Assembly (NCBI GenBank): GCA_014650475.1
Contig: BMVA01000028.1
Span: forward strand, 1 to 64,000
DNA length: 64,000 nucleotides
Reading direction: 5' to 3'
Origin: Streptomyces albogriseolus
GTDB taxonomy: Bacteria > Actinomycetota > Actinomycetes > Streptomycetales > Streptomycetaceae
In this document: positions 26,998 through 34,916 of the stretch, in pieces
Position numbering within the stretch: the first letter of the stretch is position 1
How the letters are laid out: the number at the start of each line of letters is the position of its first letter
Translations under genes and position numbers: made by a program
The notes under the pieces: model-generated
Seen by the model: the letters and a program-made list of their open reading frames with translations, nothing else
Databases searched by the model: none
Told to the model about the DNA's origin: nothing

Positions 26998-27273
26998 TCA
27001 GCCTCCGGCGACCGCCGGGATGATCGACACGCCGGCGCCCTCGGGGGTGGCCGTCTCCAGACCCTGCTCGAAGCGCACGTCGTCGTCGTTGACGTAGACG
27101 TTGACGAAGCGGCGCAGCTTGCCCTGGTCGTCCAGGACGCGGGCGGCGATGCCGGTGTGGTTCTTCTCCAGGTCCTGGATGACCTCGCCGAGGGTGGCGC
27201 CCTCGGCGAGGACCTCGGCCTTGCCGCCGGTGTAGGTGCGCAGGATGGTGGGGATGCGGACGGTGACGCTCAC
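26998..27273 (-). CDS. MoaD/ThiS-family sulfur carrier protein (CysO/MetO-like)
   Basis: 91 residues with a ubiquitin-like fold. It begins MSVTVRIPTILRTYTGGKAE and ends IIPAVAGG; the C-terminal Gly-Gly is the site of adenylation and thiocarboxylate formation. It closely resembles M. tuberculosis CysO as I remember it (NVTVSIPTILR start, VNDEDVRF core, VAGG end); here VNVYVNDDDVRF is the same core. GTG at 27273 with GGAGG upstream. It lies 64 bp after the thrC-like gene in the same SAM-controlled transcript, so it is probably the sulfur donor for that enzyme. Confidence 0.93.
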   Translation of the reverse strand: MSVTVRIPTILRTYTGGKAEVLAEGATLGEVIQDLEKNHTGIAARVLDDQGKLRRFVNVYVNDDDVRFEQGLETATPEGAGVSIIPAVAGG

Positions 27274-27337
27274 TTGAAACCTCCGGTCAGGATGAATAGC
27301 CAGGGGGCGCGGGGCTGTGGTCGGTGTGCGGCCGGCG

Positions 27338-28627
27338 CTAGACGAGCCCGGCCTCACGGAACGACTCCAGGCTGGGCCGGATGGTCGCCGTGAGCCCGGT
27401 CCCCGCCACCGCGTCCAGCGTCTTGAGCCCGTCCCCGGTGTTCAGCACGACCGTGGTGAGGGACGGATCGAGGACGCCGTCCTCGATCAGCTTCTTCGTC
27501 ACGCCGACCGTGACACCGCCCGCGGTCTCCGCGAAGATCCCCTCGGTGCGCGCCAGCAGCTTGATCGCGTCGACCACCTGCGCGTCGGTGACGTCCTCCA
27601 CCGCGCCGCCGGTGCGCCGGGCGATGTCCAGCACGTAGGGGCCGTCCGCCGGGTTGCCGATGGCCAGCGACTTGGCGATGGTGTCCGGCTTCTGCGGGCG
27701 GACCACGTCGTGCCCGGCCTTGAAGGCGGTGGACACCGGCGAGCACCCCTCGGCCTGGGCGCCGAAGATCTTGTACGGCCGGTCCTCGACGAGCCCGAGC
27801 CTGATCAGCTCCTGCAGCCCCTTGTCGATCTTCGTGAGCTGCGAGCCGGAGGCGATCGGGACGACCAGCTGGTCGGGCAGGCGCCAGCCGAGCTGCTCGC
27901 AGATCTCGTACGCGAGGGTCTTGGAGCCCTCGGCGTAGTACGGCCGCAGGTTGACGTTGACGAAGCCCCAGCCCTCGCCGGCCGGGTCGCCGATCAGCTC
28001 GGAGCAGAAGCGGTTCACGTCGTCGTAGTTGCCCTCGATGCCGACGAGCTCGCCGCCGTAGACGGCGGCCATGACGATCTTGCCCTGCTCCAGGTCGTGC
28101 GGGATGAACACGCAGGAGCGGAGGCCGGCCCGGGCCGCGGCGGCGCCGACCGCGCCGGCCAGGTTGCCGGTGGAGGAGCAGGACAGCGTGGTGAAGCCGA
28201 AGGCGCGCGCGGCCTCCAGGGCCTGGGCGACGACCCGGTCCTTGAAGGAGTGCGTGGGGTTGCCGGAGTCGTCCTTGACGTAGAGGCCGCCGGTGACGCC
28301 CAGTTCGCGGGCGAGGTTGTCGGCCTGGACGAGCTTGGTCCAGCCCGGGTTCAGGTTGGGCTTGGTCGCCACGTCCGCGGGGACGGGCAACAGCGGCGCG
28401 TAACGCCAGATGTTCGCGGGACCCGCCTCGATGCGCTTGCGGAGCTCTTCGGTGTCGTGACCGGAGAAGTCGTAGGCGATCTCCAGCGGGCCGAAACACT
28501 CCTCGCAGGCGAAGACCGGGCCGAGGGGCACACGGTGGCCGCACTCGCGGCAGGACAGCGCGGCGGCGGGACCCAGGTCGACGGAGTTCGCGGTGTCGGT
28601 GGTGCTTGCAACAGTCTGCACAGCCAT
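27338..28627 (-). CDS. thrC: threonine-synthase-family PLP enzyme under SAM riboswitch (annotated ThrC; probably O-phosphohomoserine-dependent homocysteine synthase)
   Basis: 429 residues, fold type II PLP enzyme. An N-terminal zinc ribbon (CREC at 26-29, CEEC at 41-44) precedes the PLP lysine in PTHSFKDR (Lys129), the phosphate-binding SSTGNLAGAVGAAAA and the C-terminal GDGLKTLDAV. By homology it is threonine synthase, acting on O-phosphohomoserine. Three context facts point instead to methionine synthesis: an S-box SAM riboswitch in the leader, a CysO-like sulfur carrier downstream, and no hom or thrB beside it. I recall a report naming such a Streptomyces pair MetM/MetO; this should be verified. 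ATG at 28627; in-frame codons upstream lie inside the riboswitch. Confidence 0.85.
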   Translation of the reverse strand: MAVQTVASTTDTANSVDLGPAAALSCRECGHRVPLGPVFACEECFGPLEIAYDFSGHDTEELRKRIEAGPANIWRYAPLLPVPADVATKPNLNPGWTKLVQADNLARELGVTGGLYVKDDSGNPTHSFKDRVVAQALEAARAFGFTTLSCSSTGNLAGAVGAAAARAGLRSCVFIPHDLEQGKIVMAAVYGGELVGIEGNYDDVNRFCSELIGDPAGEGWGFVNVNLRPYYAEGSKTLAYEICEQLGWRLPDQLVVPIASGSQLTKIDKGLQELIRLGLVEDRPYKIFGAQAEGCSPVSTAFKAGHDVVRPQKPDTIAKSLAIGNPADGPYVLDIARRTGGAVEDVTDAQVVDAIKLLARTEGIFAETAGGVTVGVTKKLIEDGVLDPSLTTVVLNTGDGLKTLDAVAGTGLTATIRPSLESFREAGLV

Positions 28628-28646
28628 GGAGGCGAGGCCCTTTCTC

Positions 28647-28790
28647 CTCATCTTCCTCACGACGCACTTCGCCGTGAGACGGATTTGGCACCTTCCCTAG
28701 CCGGGAGCCTCGCCACGTCCGCGTGACAGGAACCGACTGGAGGGTTGCCGGGGCTTCATCGGGCCGTGTCCCTCTGCCCCTCTGGATGAG
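28647..28790 (-). promoter_or_regulatory. SAM-I (S-box) riboswitch
   Basis: On the minus strand the ~144-nt aptamer shows P1 (CTCATC at 28790-28785 with GATGAG at 28652-28647), the kink-turn AGAGGGGCAGAGGGA, the invariant GCCCGATGAAGCCC and CGGCAACCC core, a P3 hairpin, the 3' core GGTGCCAAATCC (28692-28681) and a P4 stem CTCACG/CGTGAG (28678-28673 with 28661-28656). This order and the presence of P4 indicate class I rather than SAM-IV. The 3' strand of P1 runs into the ribosome-binding purines (AGGAGAAAGG) 19 nt before the ATG, so SAM binding probably closes translation. Confidence 0.93.
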
Positions 28791-28928
28791 CGGTGTTCAG
28801 TTGTGCGCCGCGCGACCCCGAGATGCAGGGCCCGTCGGCGTTGTTCAAGACTGTAACCGAAGGCCCGGACGGCGGAGAGCGCCGTCCGAACCCCGAGATG
28901 GATCACCGGCCAGTGAGGAGCCCGGACC

Positions 28929-29897
28929 GTGCTGGAAGAAGTCGAGCGCTGGCTGATCGAGCGCTCCTGGTCGGTGGCCGACCGTCCCCTGCACCGGATC
29001 CTGGCGGCGAAACGGGCCTCGGGGCAGACGGTGAGCGTGGTGCTGCCCGCGCTCGACGAGGAGGCCACCGTCGGGGAGATCGTCTCCGTCATCCGGCACG
29101 ACCTGGTGCTCCAGGTCCCGCTGGTCGACGAGGTGGTGGTGATCGACTCGGGCTCCACGGACCGCACCTCCGAGGTGGCCGCGGCGGCGGGCGCGACCGT
29201 GGTGCACCGGGACGCGATCCTGCCCCGCATACCGGCCGTGCCCGGCAAGGGCGAGGTGCTGTGGCGGTCGCTGCTGGTCACCCGCGGTGACATCGTGTGC
29301 TTCGTCGACGCCGATCTGAGGGACTTCTCCTCCGACTTCGTCACCGGCATCGTCGGCCCGCTGCTCACCGACCCCGGCCTCCAGCTCGTCAAGGCCATGT
29401 ACGACCGGCCGATGACCCTGGCCGACGGGAGCACCACCGGCGCGGGGGCCGGGCAGGGCGGCCGGGTCACGGAGCTGATGGCCCGCCCGCTGCTCAACAT
29501 GCACTGGCCGCAGCTCGCCGGGTTCGTGCAGCCGCTGGGCGGCGAGTACGCGGCCCGCCGGAGCCTCGTCGAACAGCTCCCGTTCCCCGTCGGGTACGGC
29601 GTCGAGCTGGGCATGCTGGTCGACGCCCTGCACCTGGTGGGCCTGGACGCGCTGGCCCAGGTGGACGTCGGCGTGCGCAAGCACCGGCACCAGGACGGGC
29701 AGGCGCTCGGCCGGATGGCCGCCGCGATCTACCGCACCGCGCAGCTGCGGCTGGCCCGCGCGCATCTGCTGCGGCCGTCGCTGACCCAGTTCGAGCGCAC
29801 CGGGGACGCCTTCGAGCCCCGCACGTACTCGGTGGACACCGAGGAGCGGCCGCCGATGACGGACATCGCGGAGTACCAGGCCCGCCGGGTGGCCTGA
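28929..29897 (+). CDS. gpgS: glucosyl-3-phosphoglycerate synthase
   Basis: 322-residue GT-A glycosyltransferase (GT81). It transfers glucose from a nucleotide donor to 3-phosphoglycerate, the first step to glucosylglycerate or methylglucose lipopolysaccharides. Visible: VSVVLPALDEEATVGEIV, VVVIDSGSTDRT, the metal-binding DXD as FVDADLRDF, and the acceptor region GGRVTELMARPLLNMHWPQL (read in parts) with GGEYAARR. GTG at 28929. It is 300 bp from the divergent SAM riboswitch and precedes the trehalose genes. Confidence 0.92.
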   Translation: MLEEVERWLIERSWSVADRPLHRILAAKRASGQTVSVVLPALDEEATVGEIVSVIRHDLVLQVPLVDEVVVIDSGSTDRTSEVAAAAGATVVHRDAILPRIPAVPGKGEVLWRSLLVTRGDIVCFVDADLRDFSSDFVTGIVGPLLTDPGLQLVKAMYDRPMTLADGSTTGAGAGQGGRVTELMARPLLNMHWPQLAGFVQPLGGEYAARRSLVEQLPFPVGYGVELGMLVDALHLVGLDALAQVDVGVRKHRHQDGQALGRMAAAIYRTAQLRLARAHLLRPSLTQFERTGDAFEPRTYSVDTEERPPMTDIAEYQARRVA

Positions 29898-29924
29898 CGC
29901 CGGCCGGTGTGACGCACCACCACG

Positions 29925-29952
29925 TTTGAGGCCCGGGGGGCCGGGCTAGGTT
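29925..29952 (+). promoter_or_regulatory. otsA promoter for a probable leaderless mRNA
   Basis: TTTGAG (29925-29930) and TAGGTT (29947-29952), 16-bp spacer. The ATG at 29960 begins 7 nt after the -10, the expected transcription start, and no good ribosome-binding site is present. Confidence 0.55.
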
Positions 29953-29959
29953 GAGGCGT

Positions 29960-31348
29960 ATGGCTTCAAGCTTCGGTGCAGCTCAGGTGCTGGTCGCCTC
30001 CAACCGGGGGCCGGTGTCGTACGCGGTGGCGGACGACGGTTCGCTGAGGAGCAAACGGGGCGGCGGGGGACTGGTCTCCGGCCTCTCGGCCATCGGCCCC
30101 GACTCGGGCGCCCTGTGGGTGTGCTCGGCGCTGTCCGACGGCGACCGCGAGGCCGTGCGGCGCGGCGTCGGCGAGGACGGCGTGCGGATGCTGGACATCC
30201 CGGCGGACGTGCACGCGGACGCGTACAACGGCGTCGCGAACTCGGTGCTGTGGTTCGTCCACCACATGCTGTACCAGACGCCGCTGGAGCCCGCCTTCGA
30301 CGCGGAGTTCCGCCACCAGTGGGCCTCCTACGAGACGTACAACCGCGCGTTCGCCCGGGCGCTGGCCGAGGAGGCGGCCGAGGGCGCGGCCGTCCTGGTG
30401 CAGGACTACCACCTGACCCTGGTCCCGGGCATGCTCCGCGAACTGCGCCCCGACCTGCGCATCGGGCACTTCTCGCACACGCCGTGGGCGCCGCCCGAGT
30501 ACTTCGCGATGCTGCCCGACGACATCGCGCGGCAGGTGCTGCGCGGGATGCTCGGCGCCGACCGGCTCGGCTTCCTCACCCACCGCTGGGCGGACGCGTT
30601 CACCGCGTGCTGCGAGCGGTTCGCCGGCGGGCTCGGCGGCACGCGGATCGGGGTGCACGGCCTGGGCGCCGACGCGGACTTCCTGCGCGCCCGCTCGCAC
30701 GAGGCGGACGTCGACGAGCGGATGGCCGCCCTGCGCGAGGAGATCGGCGAGGGCCGCAGGACCGTCGTCCGCGTCGACCGCACCGAGCTGTCCAAGAACA
30801 TCGTGCGCGGCCTGCTGGCGTACCGGCAGCTGCTGGAGGACCGGCCCGAGTGGCGCGAGCGCGTGGTGCACCTCGCCTTCGCCTACCCGTCCCGGCAGGA
30901 CCTCGCCGTCTACCGCGACTACACGGCCGAGGTGCAGCGGCTCGCCCAGGAGATCAACGAGCAGTACGGCACCCCGGGCTGGCGCCCGGTCGTCCTCCAT
31001 GTGAGGGACGACTTCGCCCGCTCGCTCGCCGCGTACCGGCTGGCCGACGTGGCCCTGGTCAACCCCATCCGCGACGGCATGAACCTGGTCGCCAAGGAGG
31101 TCCCGGTGGTCTCCGACGCGGGCTGCGCCCTGGTGCTGTCCCGCGAGGCGGGCGCCCACGAGGAACTGGGCGAGGACGCGATCACCGTCAACCCGTACGA
31201 CGTCGTCCAGACGGCGGAGGCGCTGCACGAGGCGCTGTCGATGCGCCCGGAGGACCGCACGGAACGCTGCAAGCGCCTGGCCGCGGCGGCGACGGCACTG
31301 CCGCCGGCACGGTGGTTCCTGGACCAGCTGGAGGCGCTGCGTGGATAG
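29960..31348 (+). CDS. otsA: trehalose-6-phosphate synthase
   Basis: 462-residue GT20 enzyme making trehalose-6-P from a nucleotide-glucose and glucose-6-P. Motifs in order: VLVASNRGPVSY, KRGGGGLVSGL, VQDYHLTLVPGMLR, IGHFSHTPWAPPEYF, GADRLGFLTHRWADAF, VRVDRTELSKNIVRGLLAY (read in parts) and LVNPIRDGMNLVAKE with the conserved Glu-Asp region at the C-terminus. ATG at 29960; a TTG three codons earlier is possible but would lie in the -10. The TAG stop is the start of the otsB -10 hexamer. The gene follows gpgS by 62 bp. Confidence 0.96.
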   Translation: MASSFGAAQVLVASNRGPVSYAVADDGSLRSKRGGGGLVSGLSAIGPDSGALWVCSALSDGDREAVRRGVGEDGVRMLDIPADVHADAYNGVANSVLWFVHHMLYQTPLEPAFDAEFRHQWASYETYNRAFARALAEEAAEGAAVLVQDYHLTLVPGMLRELRPDLRIGHFSHTPWAPPEYFAMLPDDIARQVLRGMLGADRLGFLTHRWADAFTACCERFAGGLGGTRIGVHGLGADADFLRARSHEADVDERMAALREEIGEGRRTVVRVDRTELSKNIVRGLLAYRQLLEDRPEWRERVVHLAFAYPSRQDLAVYRDYTAEVQRLAQEINEQYGTPGWRPVVLHVRDDFARSLAAYRLADVALVNPIRDGMNLVAKEVPVVSDAGCALVLSREAGAHEELGEDAITVNPYDVVQTAEALHEALSMRPEDRTERCKRLAAAATALPPARWFLDQLEALRG

Positions 31349-31358
31349 GTTGGGGCGC

Positions 31359-32219
31359 ATGGCCAGTCAGACGGACTCCACGGACCCCGGCGACCTGCCG
31401 ACGCCCGCCACGCAGGCCGGGCGGGACGGACTCGACGCGCTCCTGGCCCGCCCGGGCAAGGCGCTGATCGGGCTCGACTTCGACGGCACGCTCGCGCCGA
31501 TCGTGCCCGACCCGGAGCAGGCCCGCGCCCATCCGGACGCGGTGCCCGCGCTCGCCGCGCTCGCCCCGAAGGTCGCCGCGGTGGCCGTCGTCACCGGCCG
31601 GCCGCCCGGCGTCGCCGTGCGCCACGGCGGTTTCGCGGGCGTGCCCGGTCTTGAGCACCTGGTGGTGCTCGGCCACTACGGCGCCGAGCGGTGGGACGCG
31701 GTCACCGGTTCCGTCACCGCGCCCGCCCCGCACCCCGGCGTCGCCGCCGCCCGCGCGGAGCTGCCGGGGCTGCTGGACCGGGTGGGGGCGTGGCAGGGCA
31801 CATGGATCGAGGAGAAGGGGCGGGCGGTCGCCGTCCACACCCGCAGGGCGTCCGACCCGCAGGCCGCGTTCGAGGCGTTGCGCGAGCCGCTGGCGGACCT
31901 CGCGACACGGCACGGTCTTGTCGTGGAGCCGGGGCGGATGGTGCTGGAGCTGCGTCCGCCGGGGATGGACAAGGGGGTCGCGCTGCTGGAGTACGCGCGG
32001 GAGATCGGGGCGGGGTCGGTGCTGTACGCCGGGGACGACCTGGGCGATCTGGCGGCGTTCACGGCGGTGGACAAGCTGCGGGCTTCCGGGACGCCGGGGG
32101 TGCTGGTGTGCAGCGGCAGCGAGGAGGTCGCGGAACTCCGGGACCGAGCCGACCTTGTGGTCGACGGGCCGTCGGGGGTGGTGGCGCTCCTCCGAGCTCT
32201 GGCTGACCGGCTCGCCTGA
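31359..32219 (+). CDS. otsB: trehalose-6-phosphate phosphatase
   Basis: 286-residue HAD phosphatase. HAD motif I IGLDFDGTLAPI carries the nucleophile Asp; motif II VVTGRPP; motif III Lys in VLELRPPGMDKGVALLEY; motif IV YAGDDLGDLAAF with the Mg2+ aspartates. It dephosphorylates trehalose-6-P from OtsA. ATG at 31359, 7 nt after TAGGTT (31346-31351), suggesting a private leaderless promoter inside the end of otsA in addition to readthrough. Confidence 0.95.
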   Translation: MASQTDSTDPGDLPTPATQAGRDGLDALLARPGKALIGLDFDGTLAPIVPDPEQARAHPDAVPALAALAPKVAAVAVVTGRPPGVAVRHGGFAGVPGLEHLVVLGHYGAERWDAVTGSVTAPAPHPGVAAARAELPGLLDRVGAWQGTWIEEKGRAVAVHTRRASDPQAAFEALREPLADLATRHGLVVEPGRMVLELRPPGMDKGVALLEYAREIGAGSVLYAGDDLGDLAAFTAVDKLRASGTPGVLVCSGSEEVAELRDRADLVVDGPSGVVALLRALADRLA

Positions 32220-32257
32220 GAGGGTTTCGCCCCCGCCGCCCCTTCCCGTACCCGACC

Positions 32258-32310
32258 CCGGGGCTCCGCCCCGGACCCCGCTCCTCAAACGCCGGAGGGG
32301 CTACAAGTAG
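32258..32310. repeat. Streptomyces intergenic repeat with hairpin (otsB terminator)
   Basis: CCGGGGC-TCC-GCCCCGG (32258-32274) forms a short hairpin followed by CTCAAACGCCGGAGGGGCT, a phrase I know as one of the commonest interspersed intergenic repeats of Streptomyces. Its core AACGCCGGAGGGG (32288-32300) recurs inverted at 41891-41903 in this window. It separates convergent otsB and the DUF3263 gene. Confidence 0.6.
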
Positions 32311-32320
32311 CCCGGGACCG

Positions 32321-32557
32321 TCACCGCTCCCCGCGCCGCGCCTCCCGTACCCGCCGCAGGCGGTTCACCGTCACGGGATCGTGGGCCAACGCCCGCGGAT
32401 CATCAAGGAGGGCGTTGAGCAACTGGTAGTACCGCACCGGCACCAGCCCCAGCTCCTCCCGGATCACCCGCTCCTTCGCCCCCGGCGACACGACCCCCCG
32501 CCGCTCCAGCGCGAGCACCGCCCGCTCGAGCCGCCCCAGCTCCTCGCCCTCACCCAT
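32321..32557 (-). CDS. DUF3263 domain-containing protein
   Basis: 78 residues; LERAVLALERRGVVSPGAKERVIREELGL (read in parts) and VRYYQLLNALLDDPRALAHDPVTVNRLRR are the DUF3263 pattern, a small helix-rich protein found throughout actinobacteria, perhaps DNA-binding. ATG at 32557. It follows the sugar-binding lipoprotein gene by 9 bp on the same strand and is probably cotranscribed with it. Confidence 0.9.
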   Translation of the reverse strand: MGEGEELGRLERAVLALERRGVVSPGAKERVIREELGLVPVRYYQLLNALLDDPRALAHDPVTVNRLRRVREARRGER

Positions 32558-32566
32558 GCCGGCAGG

Positions 32567-33835
32567 CTACTCCGCGCTCTCCGCCCGCACGGCCGCGGCC
32601 TGCAGCTCGCCCAGCACGCCCGCGGGGCTGCCTCCCGGCTCCACGGCCCGGCCGATCTTCTGCTTGATCGCCGCGTTCACCGCGGCCCACGACGTCTTCC
32701 CCACCGGGTACAGCTCCGACAGCGGCAACTGGTCGAGGAAGGGCTTGAGTTCCTTGTCCTGGCCCGACGCCGCCATCGCCCGCGACGCGGAGTTGGTGAC
32801 CGGCAGCAGGTCGTACTCGCGGGAGAAGTCCAGCACGTTCTCCTCGCTGTAGACGAAGTCGAGGAAGTCCCCGATCTCGTCGCGGTGCCCGTTCTTCTCG
32901 AACGCCATCATCCAGTCGGCGACGCCGAGCGCGGACGGCGTCTCGCCCTCGGCGCCGGGGATCGGCACCATGCCGTACGTCACGCCCTTCTTCCGGGCCA
33001 TCTCCATCAGCGAGGGGTGCCCGTTGAGCATGCCGACGTCGCCCGCGGCGAACGCCTCGAACGCCTTCGCGCGGTCGAGCTCGCCGGGCGCGACGGGCCC
33101 GGTGAGTCCCTTGCCGACCAGCTCGTCCCGCAGCCAGCTGACCGTCTCGACGTTCTCCGTGGAGTCGATGCCGTAGGTGCCGCCGATGTCGGTGTAGCCG
33201 CCACCGCCGCTCAGCAGCCACTGGAGGGTCTCGGCCTGCGCCTCCTCCGGGCCGAGGGGCAGCGCGTACGGGAACTTCACCCCGTCCGCCTTGAGCGCCT
33301 CGGCGCACTCGACCAGTTCGTCCCAGGTCTCGGGCGGGGTGAGCCCGGCCTCGGCGAACAGCGCCTTGTTGTAGAACAGCAGCCGCGTGGAGGCGGCGAA
33401 GGGCATGCCGTACTGCACGCTGTTGACCTCGCCGGCGCCGGAGAGCTGCGAGAGGAAGTCCGCCTGGACGGGGATGGAGAGCAGGTCGCCGGCGCGGTAG
33501 AGCAGGCCCTGGGAGGCGTAGTCGGCGTACGCGCCGATCTGCGCCATGTCCGGCGGGTCGCCCGCGTCGACCATCTCCTTGACCTTGCGGTCGACGTCGT
33601 TCCAGGAGTACACGCTGACGTCGATGTGCACGTCGGGGTGGTCGGACTCGTACCGCTCCACCAGGTCGGCCCAGTACTTCTTGCTGCTGTCGGCCGCGCC
33701 GTTGCCGTAGTCGGCGGCGACCAGCGTGAGGGTCACGTCGGAGGATGCGCCGTCGGCCCCGCATCCGCTCAGGACCGCTGCCAGTCCCAGCGCGGACACC
33801 GCCGCGATCGCCCTTGTCCTGACCCGCCGTCGCAC
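32567..33835 (-). CDS. ABC transporter extracellular sugar-binding lipoprotein (orphan)
   Basis: 422 residues. Signal peptide with lipobox LSGC (lipidated Cys25), then a family 1 solute-binding fold: DPPDMAQIGAYADYASQGLL, VQYGMPFAASTRLLFYNKALFAEAGLTPPETWDEL (read in parts) and a C-terminal VNAAIKQKIG. GTG at 33835 with GGGGAG 5 nt upstream. No permeases are encoded nearby, so it must work with unlinked permeases and probably with the shared ATPase MsiK (51889). It is divergent from nagKA over two DasR boxes, so an amino-sugar or chito-oligosaccharide ligand is likely. Confidence 0.93.
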   Translation of the reverse strand: MRRRVRTRAIAAVSALGLAAVLSGCGADGASSDVTLTLVAADYGNGAADSSKKYWADLVERYESDHPDVHIDVSVYSWNDVDRKVKEMVDAGDPPDMAQIGAYADYASQGLLYRAGDLLSIPVQADFLSQLSGAGEVNSVQYGMPFAASTRLLFYNKALFAEAGLTPPETWDELVECAEALKADGVKFPYALPLGPEEAQAETLQWLLSGGGGYTDIGGTYGIDSTENVETVSWLRDELVGKGLTGPVAPGELDRAKAFEAFAAGDVGMLNGHPSLMEMARKKGVTYGMVPIPGAEGETPSALGVADWMMAFEKNGHRDEIGDFLDFVYSEENVLDFSREYDLLPVTNSASRAMAASGQDKELKPFLDQLPLSELYPVGKTSWAAVNAAIKQKIGRAVEPGGSPAGVLGELQAAAVRAESAE

Positions 33836-33889
33836 GTGCTCTCCCCTGATCCGGCGCCCTGCGCCATCCGTGGTTCCGATAATCGGATC

Positions 33890-33922
33890 AAGGTCTACAC
33901 CACGTGAGTGGACTAGACCTCT
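33890..33922. promoter_or_regulatory. two tandem DasR boxes (dre) between the lipoprotein gene and nagKA
   Basis: AGTGGACTAGACCTCT (33907-33922) matches 13 of 16 and AAGGTCTACACCACGT (33890-33905, best aligned one base to the left, 33889-33904) about 11 of 16 positions of the DasR consensus ACTGGTCTAGACCACT. Their centres are 17-18 bp apart, and they sit in the 115-bp divergent gap, 28 bp before the nagK start and 54 bp before the lipoprotein start. DasR, released by glucosamine-6-P, is known to repress nagKA in S. coelicolor. Confidence 0.85.
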
Positions 33923-33950
33923 TGCGGGTCCACGGGTCACACTGTTCCCC

Positions 33951-34916
33951 GTGAAACATGTCATCGCCCTCGACGTGGGCGGCACCGGGATGAAGGCCGC
34001 CCTGGTCGGGGCGGACGGCGAGCTGCTGCACCAGGCCCGCCGCCCCACCGGCCGCGAGCGCGGCCCGGACGCCGTGGTCGAGGGCATCCTCGGCTTCGCG
34101 GCCGAGCTCCACGCCCACGGCATCCGCGCCCACGGCGAACCGGCCTCGGCCGCCGGCGTCGCCGTCCCCGGCATCGTCGACGAGGCGGAGGGCGTCGCCG
34201 CCTACGCCGCCAACCTCGGCTGGCGGGACGTCCCGCTGCGCGCCCTGCTCGCCGAGCGGCTCGGCGGCGTCCCCGTGGCCCTCGGCCACGACGTGCGCAC
34301 CGGCGGTCTCGCCGAGGGCCGTCTCGGCGCCGGGCGCGGCGCCGACCGTTTCCTGTTCGTCCCCCTCGGCACCGGCATCGCGGGCGCCATCGGCATCGAC
34401 GGCAAGGTCGAGGCGGGCGCGCACGGCTTCGCGGGCGAGATCGGCCACATCGTCGTACGGCCCGGCGGCGCGGAGTGCCCGTGCGGTCAGCGCGGCTGTC
34501 TGGAGCGGTTCGCGTCCGCGTCGGCCGTGAGCCGGGCGTGGGCCGAGGCGAGCGGCGACCCGGACGCGGACGCGGCGGACTGCGCCCAGGCCGTTGCCTC
34601 GGGCGACGAGCGGGCCCTGCGGGTGTGGCAGGAGGCGGTGGACGCGCTCGCCGACGGGCTGGTCACCGCGCTCACCCTGCTGGACCCGCGCACGGTGATC
34701 ATCGGTGGCGGGCTCGCCGAGGCGGGGGAAACCTTGTTCACACCGCTGCGGGAGGCCGTCCGGCGGCGGGTCACCTTCCAGAAGCTGCCGTCCCTGGTCC
34801 CCGCGACCCTCGGGGACACCGCAGGGTGCCTGGGCGCGGGCCTTCTCGCCTGGGACCTGCTCAAGACCACCGACCCCTCGGTCGGGACCACTGACCCCTC
34901 GGAGGTAACCACCTGA
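33951..34916 (+). CDS. nagK: N-acetylglucosamine kinase (ROK family)
   Basis: 321 residues. The ROK phosphate-binding motif VIALDVGGTGMKAALV is at the N-terminus, the catalytic Asp in ALGHDVRTGGLAEGRLG, GEIGHIVV and the zinc motif CPCGQRGCLE follow. It phosphorylates GlcNAc for NagA. GTG at 33951 chosen because no other in-frame start fits the conserved N-terminus. The stop overlaps the nagA ATG (TGATG). An oddity is the C-terminal tail, an imperfect TTDPSVGTTDPSEVTT duplication. Controlled by the DasR boxes upstream. Confidence 0.93.
   Translation: MKHVIALDVGGTGMKAALVGADGELLHQARRPTGRERGPDAVVEGILGFAAELHAHGIRAHGEPASAAGVAVPGIVDEAEGVAAYAANLGWRDVPLRALLAERLGGVPVALGHDVRTGGLAEGRLGAGRGADRFLFVPLGTGIAGAIGIDGKVEAGAHGFAGEIGHIVVRPGGAECPCGQRGCLERFASASAVSRAWAEASGDPDADAADCAQAVASGDERALRVWQEAVDALADGLVTALTLLDPRTVIIGGGLAEAGETLFTPLREAVRRRVTFQKLPSLVPATLGDTAGCLGAGLLAWDLLKTTDPSVGTTDPSEVTT

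Noticed and set aside
28658-28660. GTG and ATG codons upstream of the thrC-like start as translation starts
   Set aside because: They lie inside P4 and P1 of the SAM riboswitch; the ATG at 28627 follows the ribosome-binding purines.
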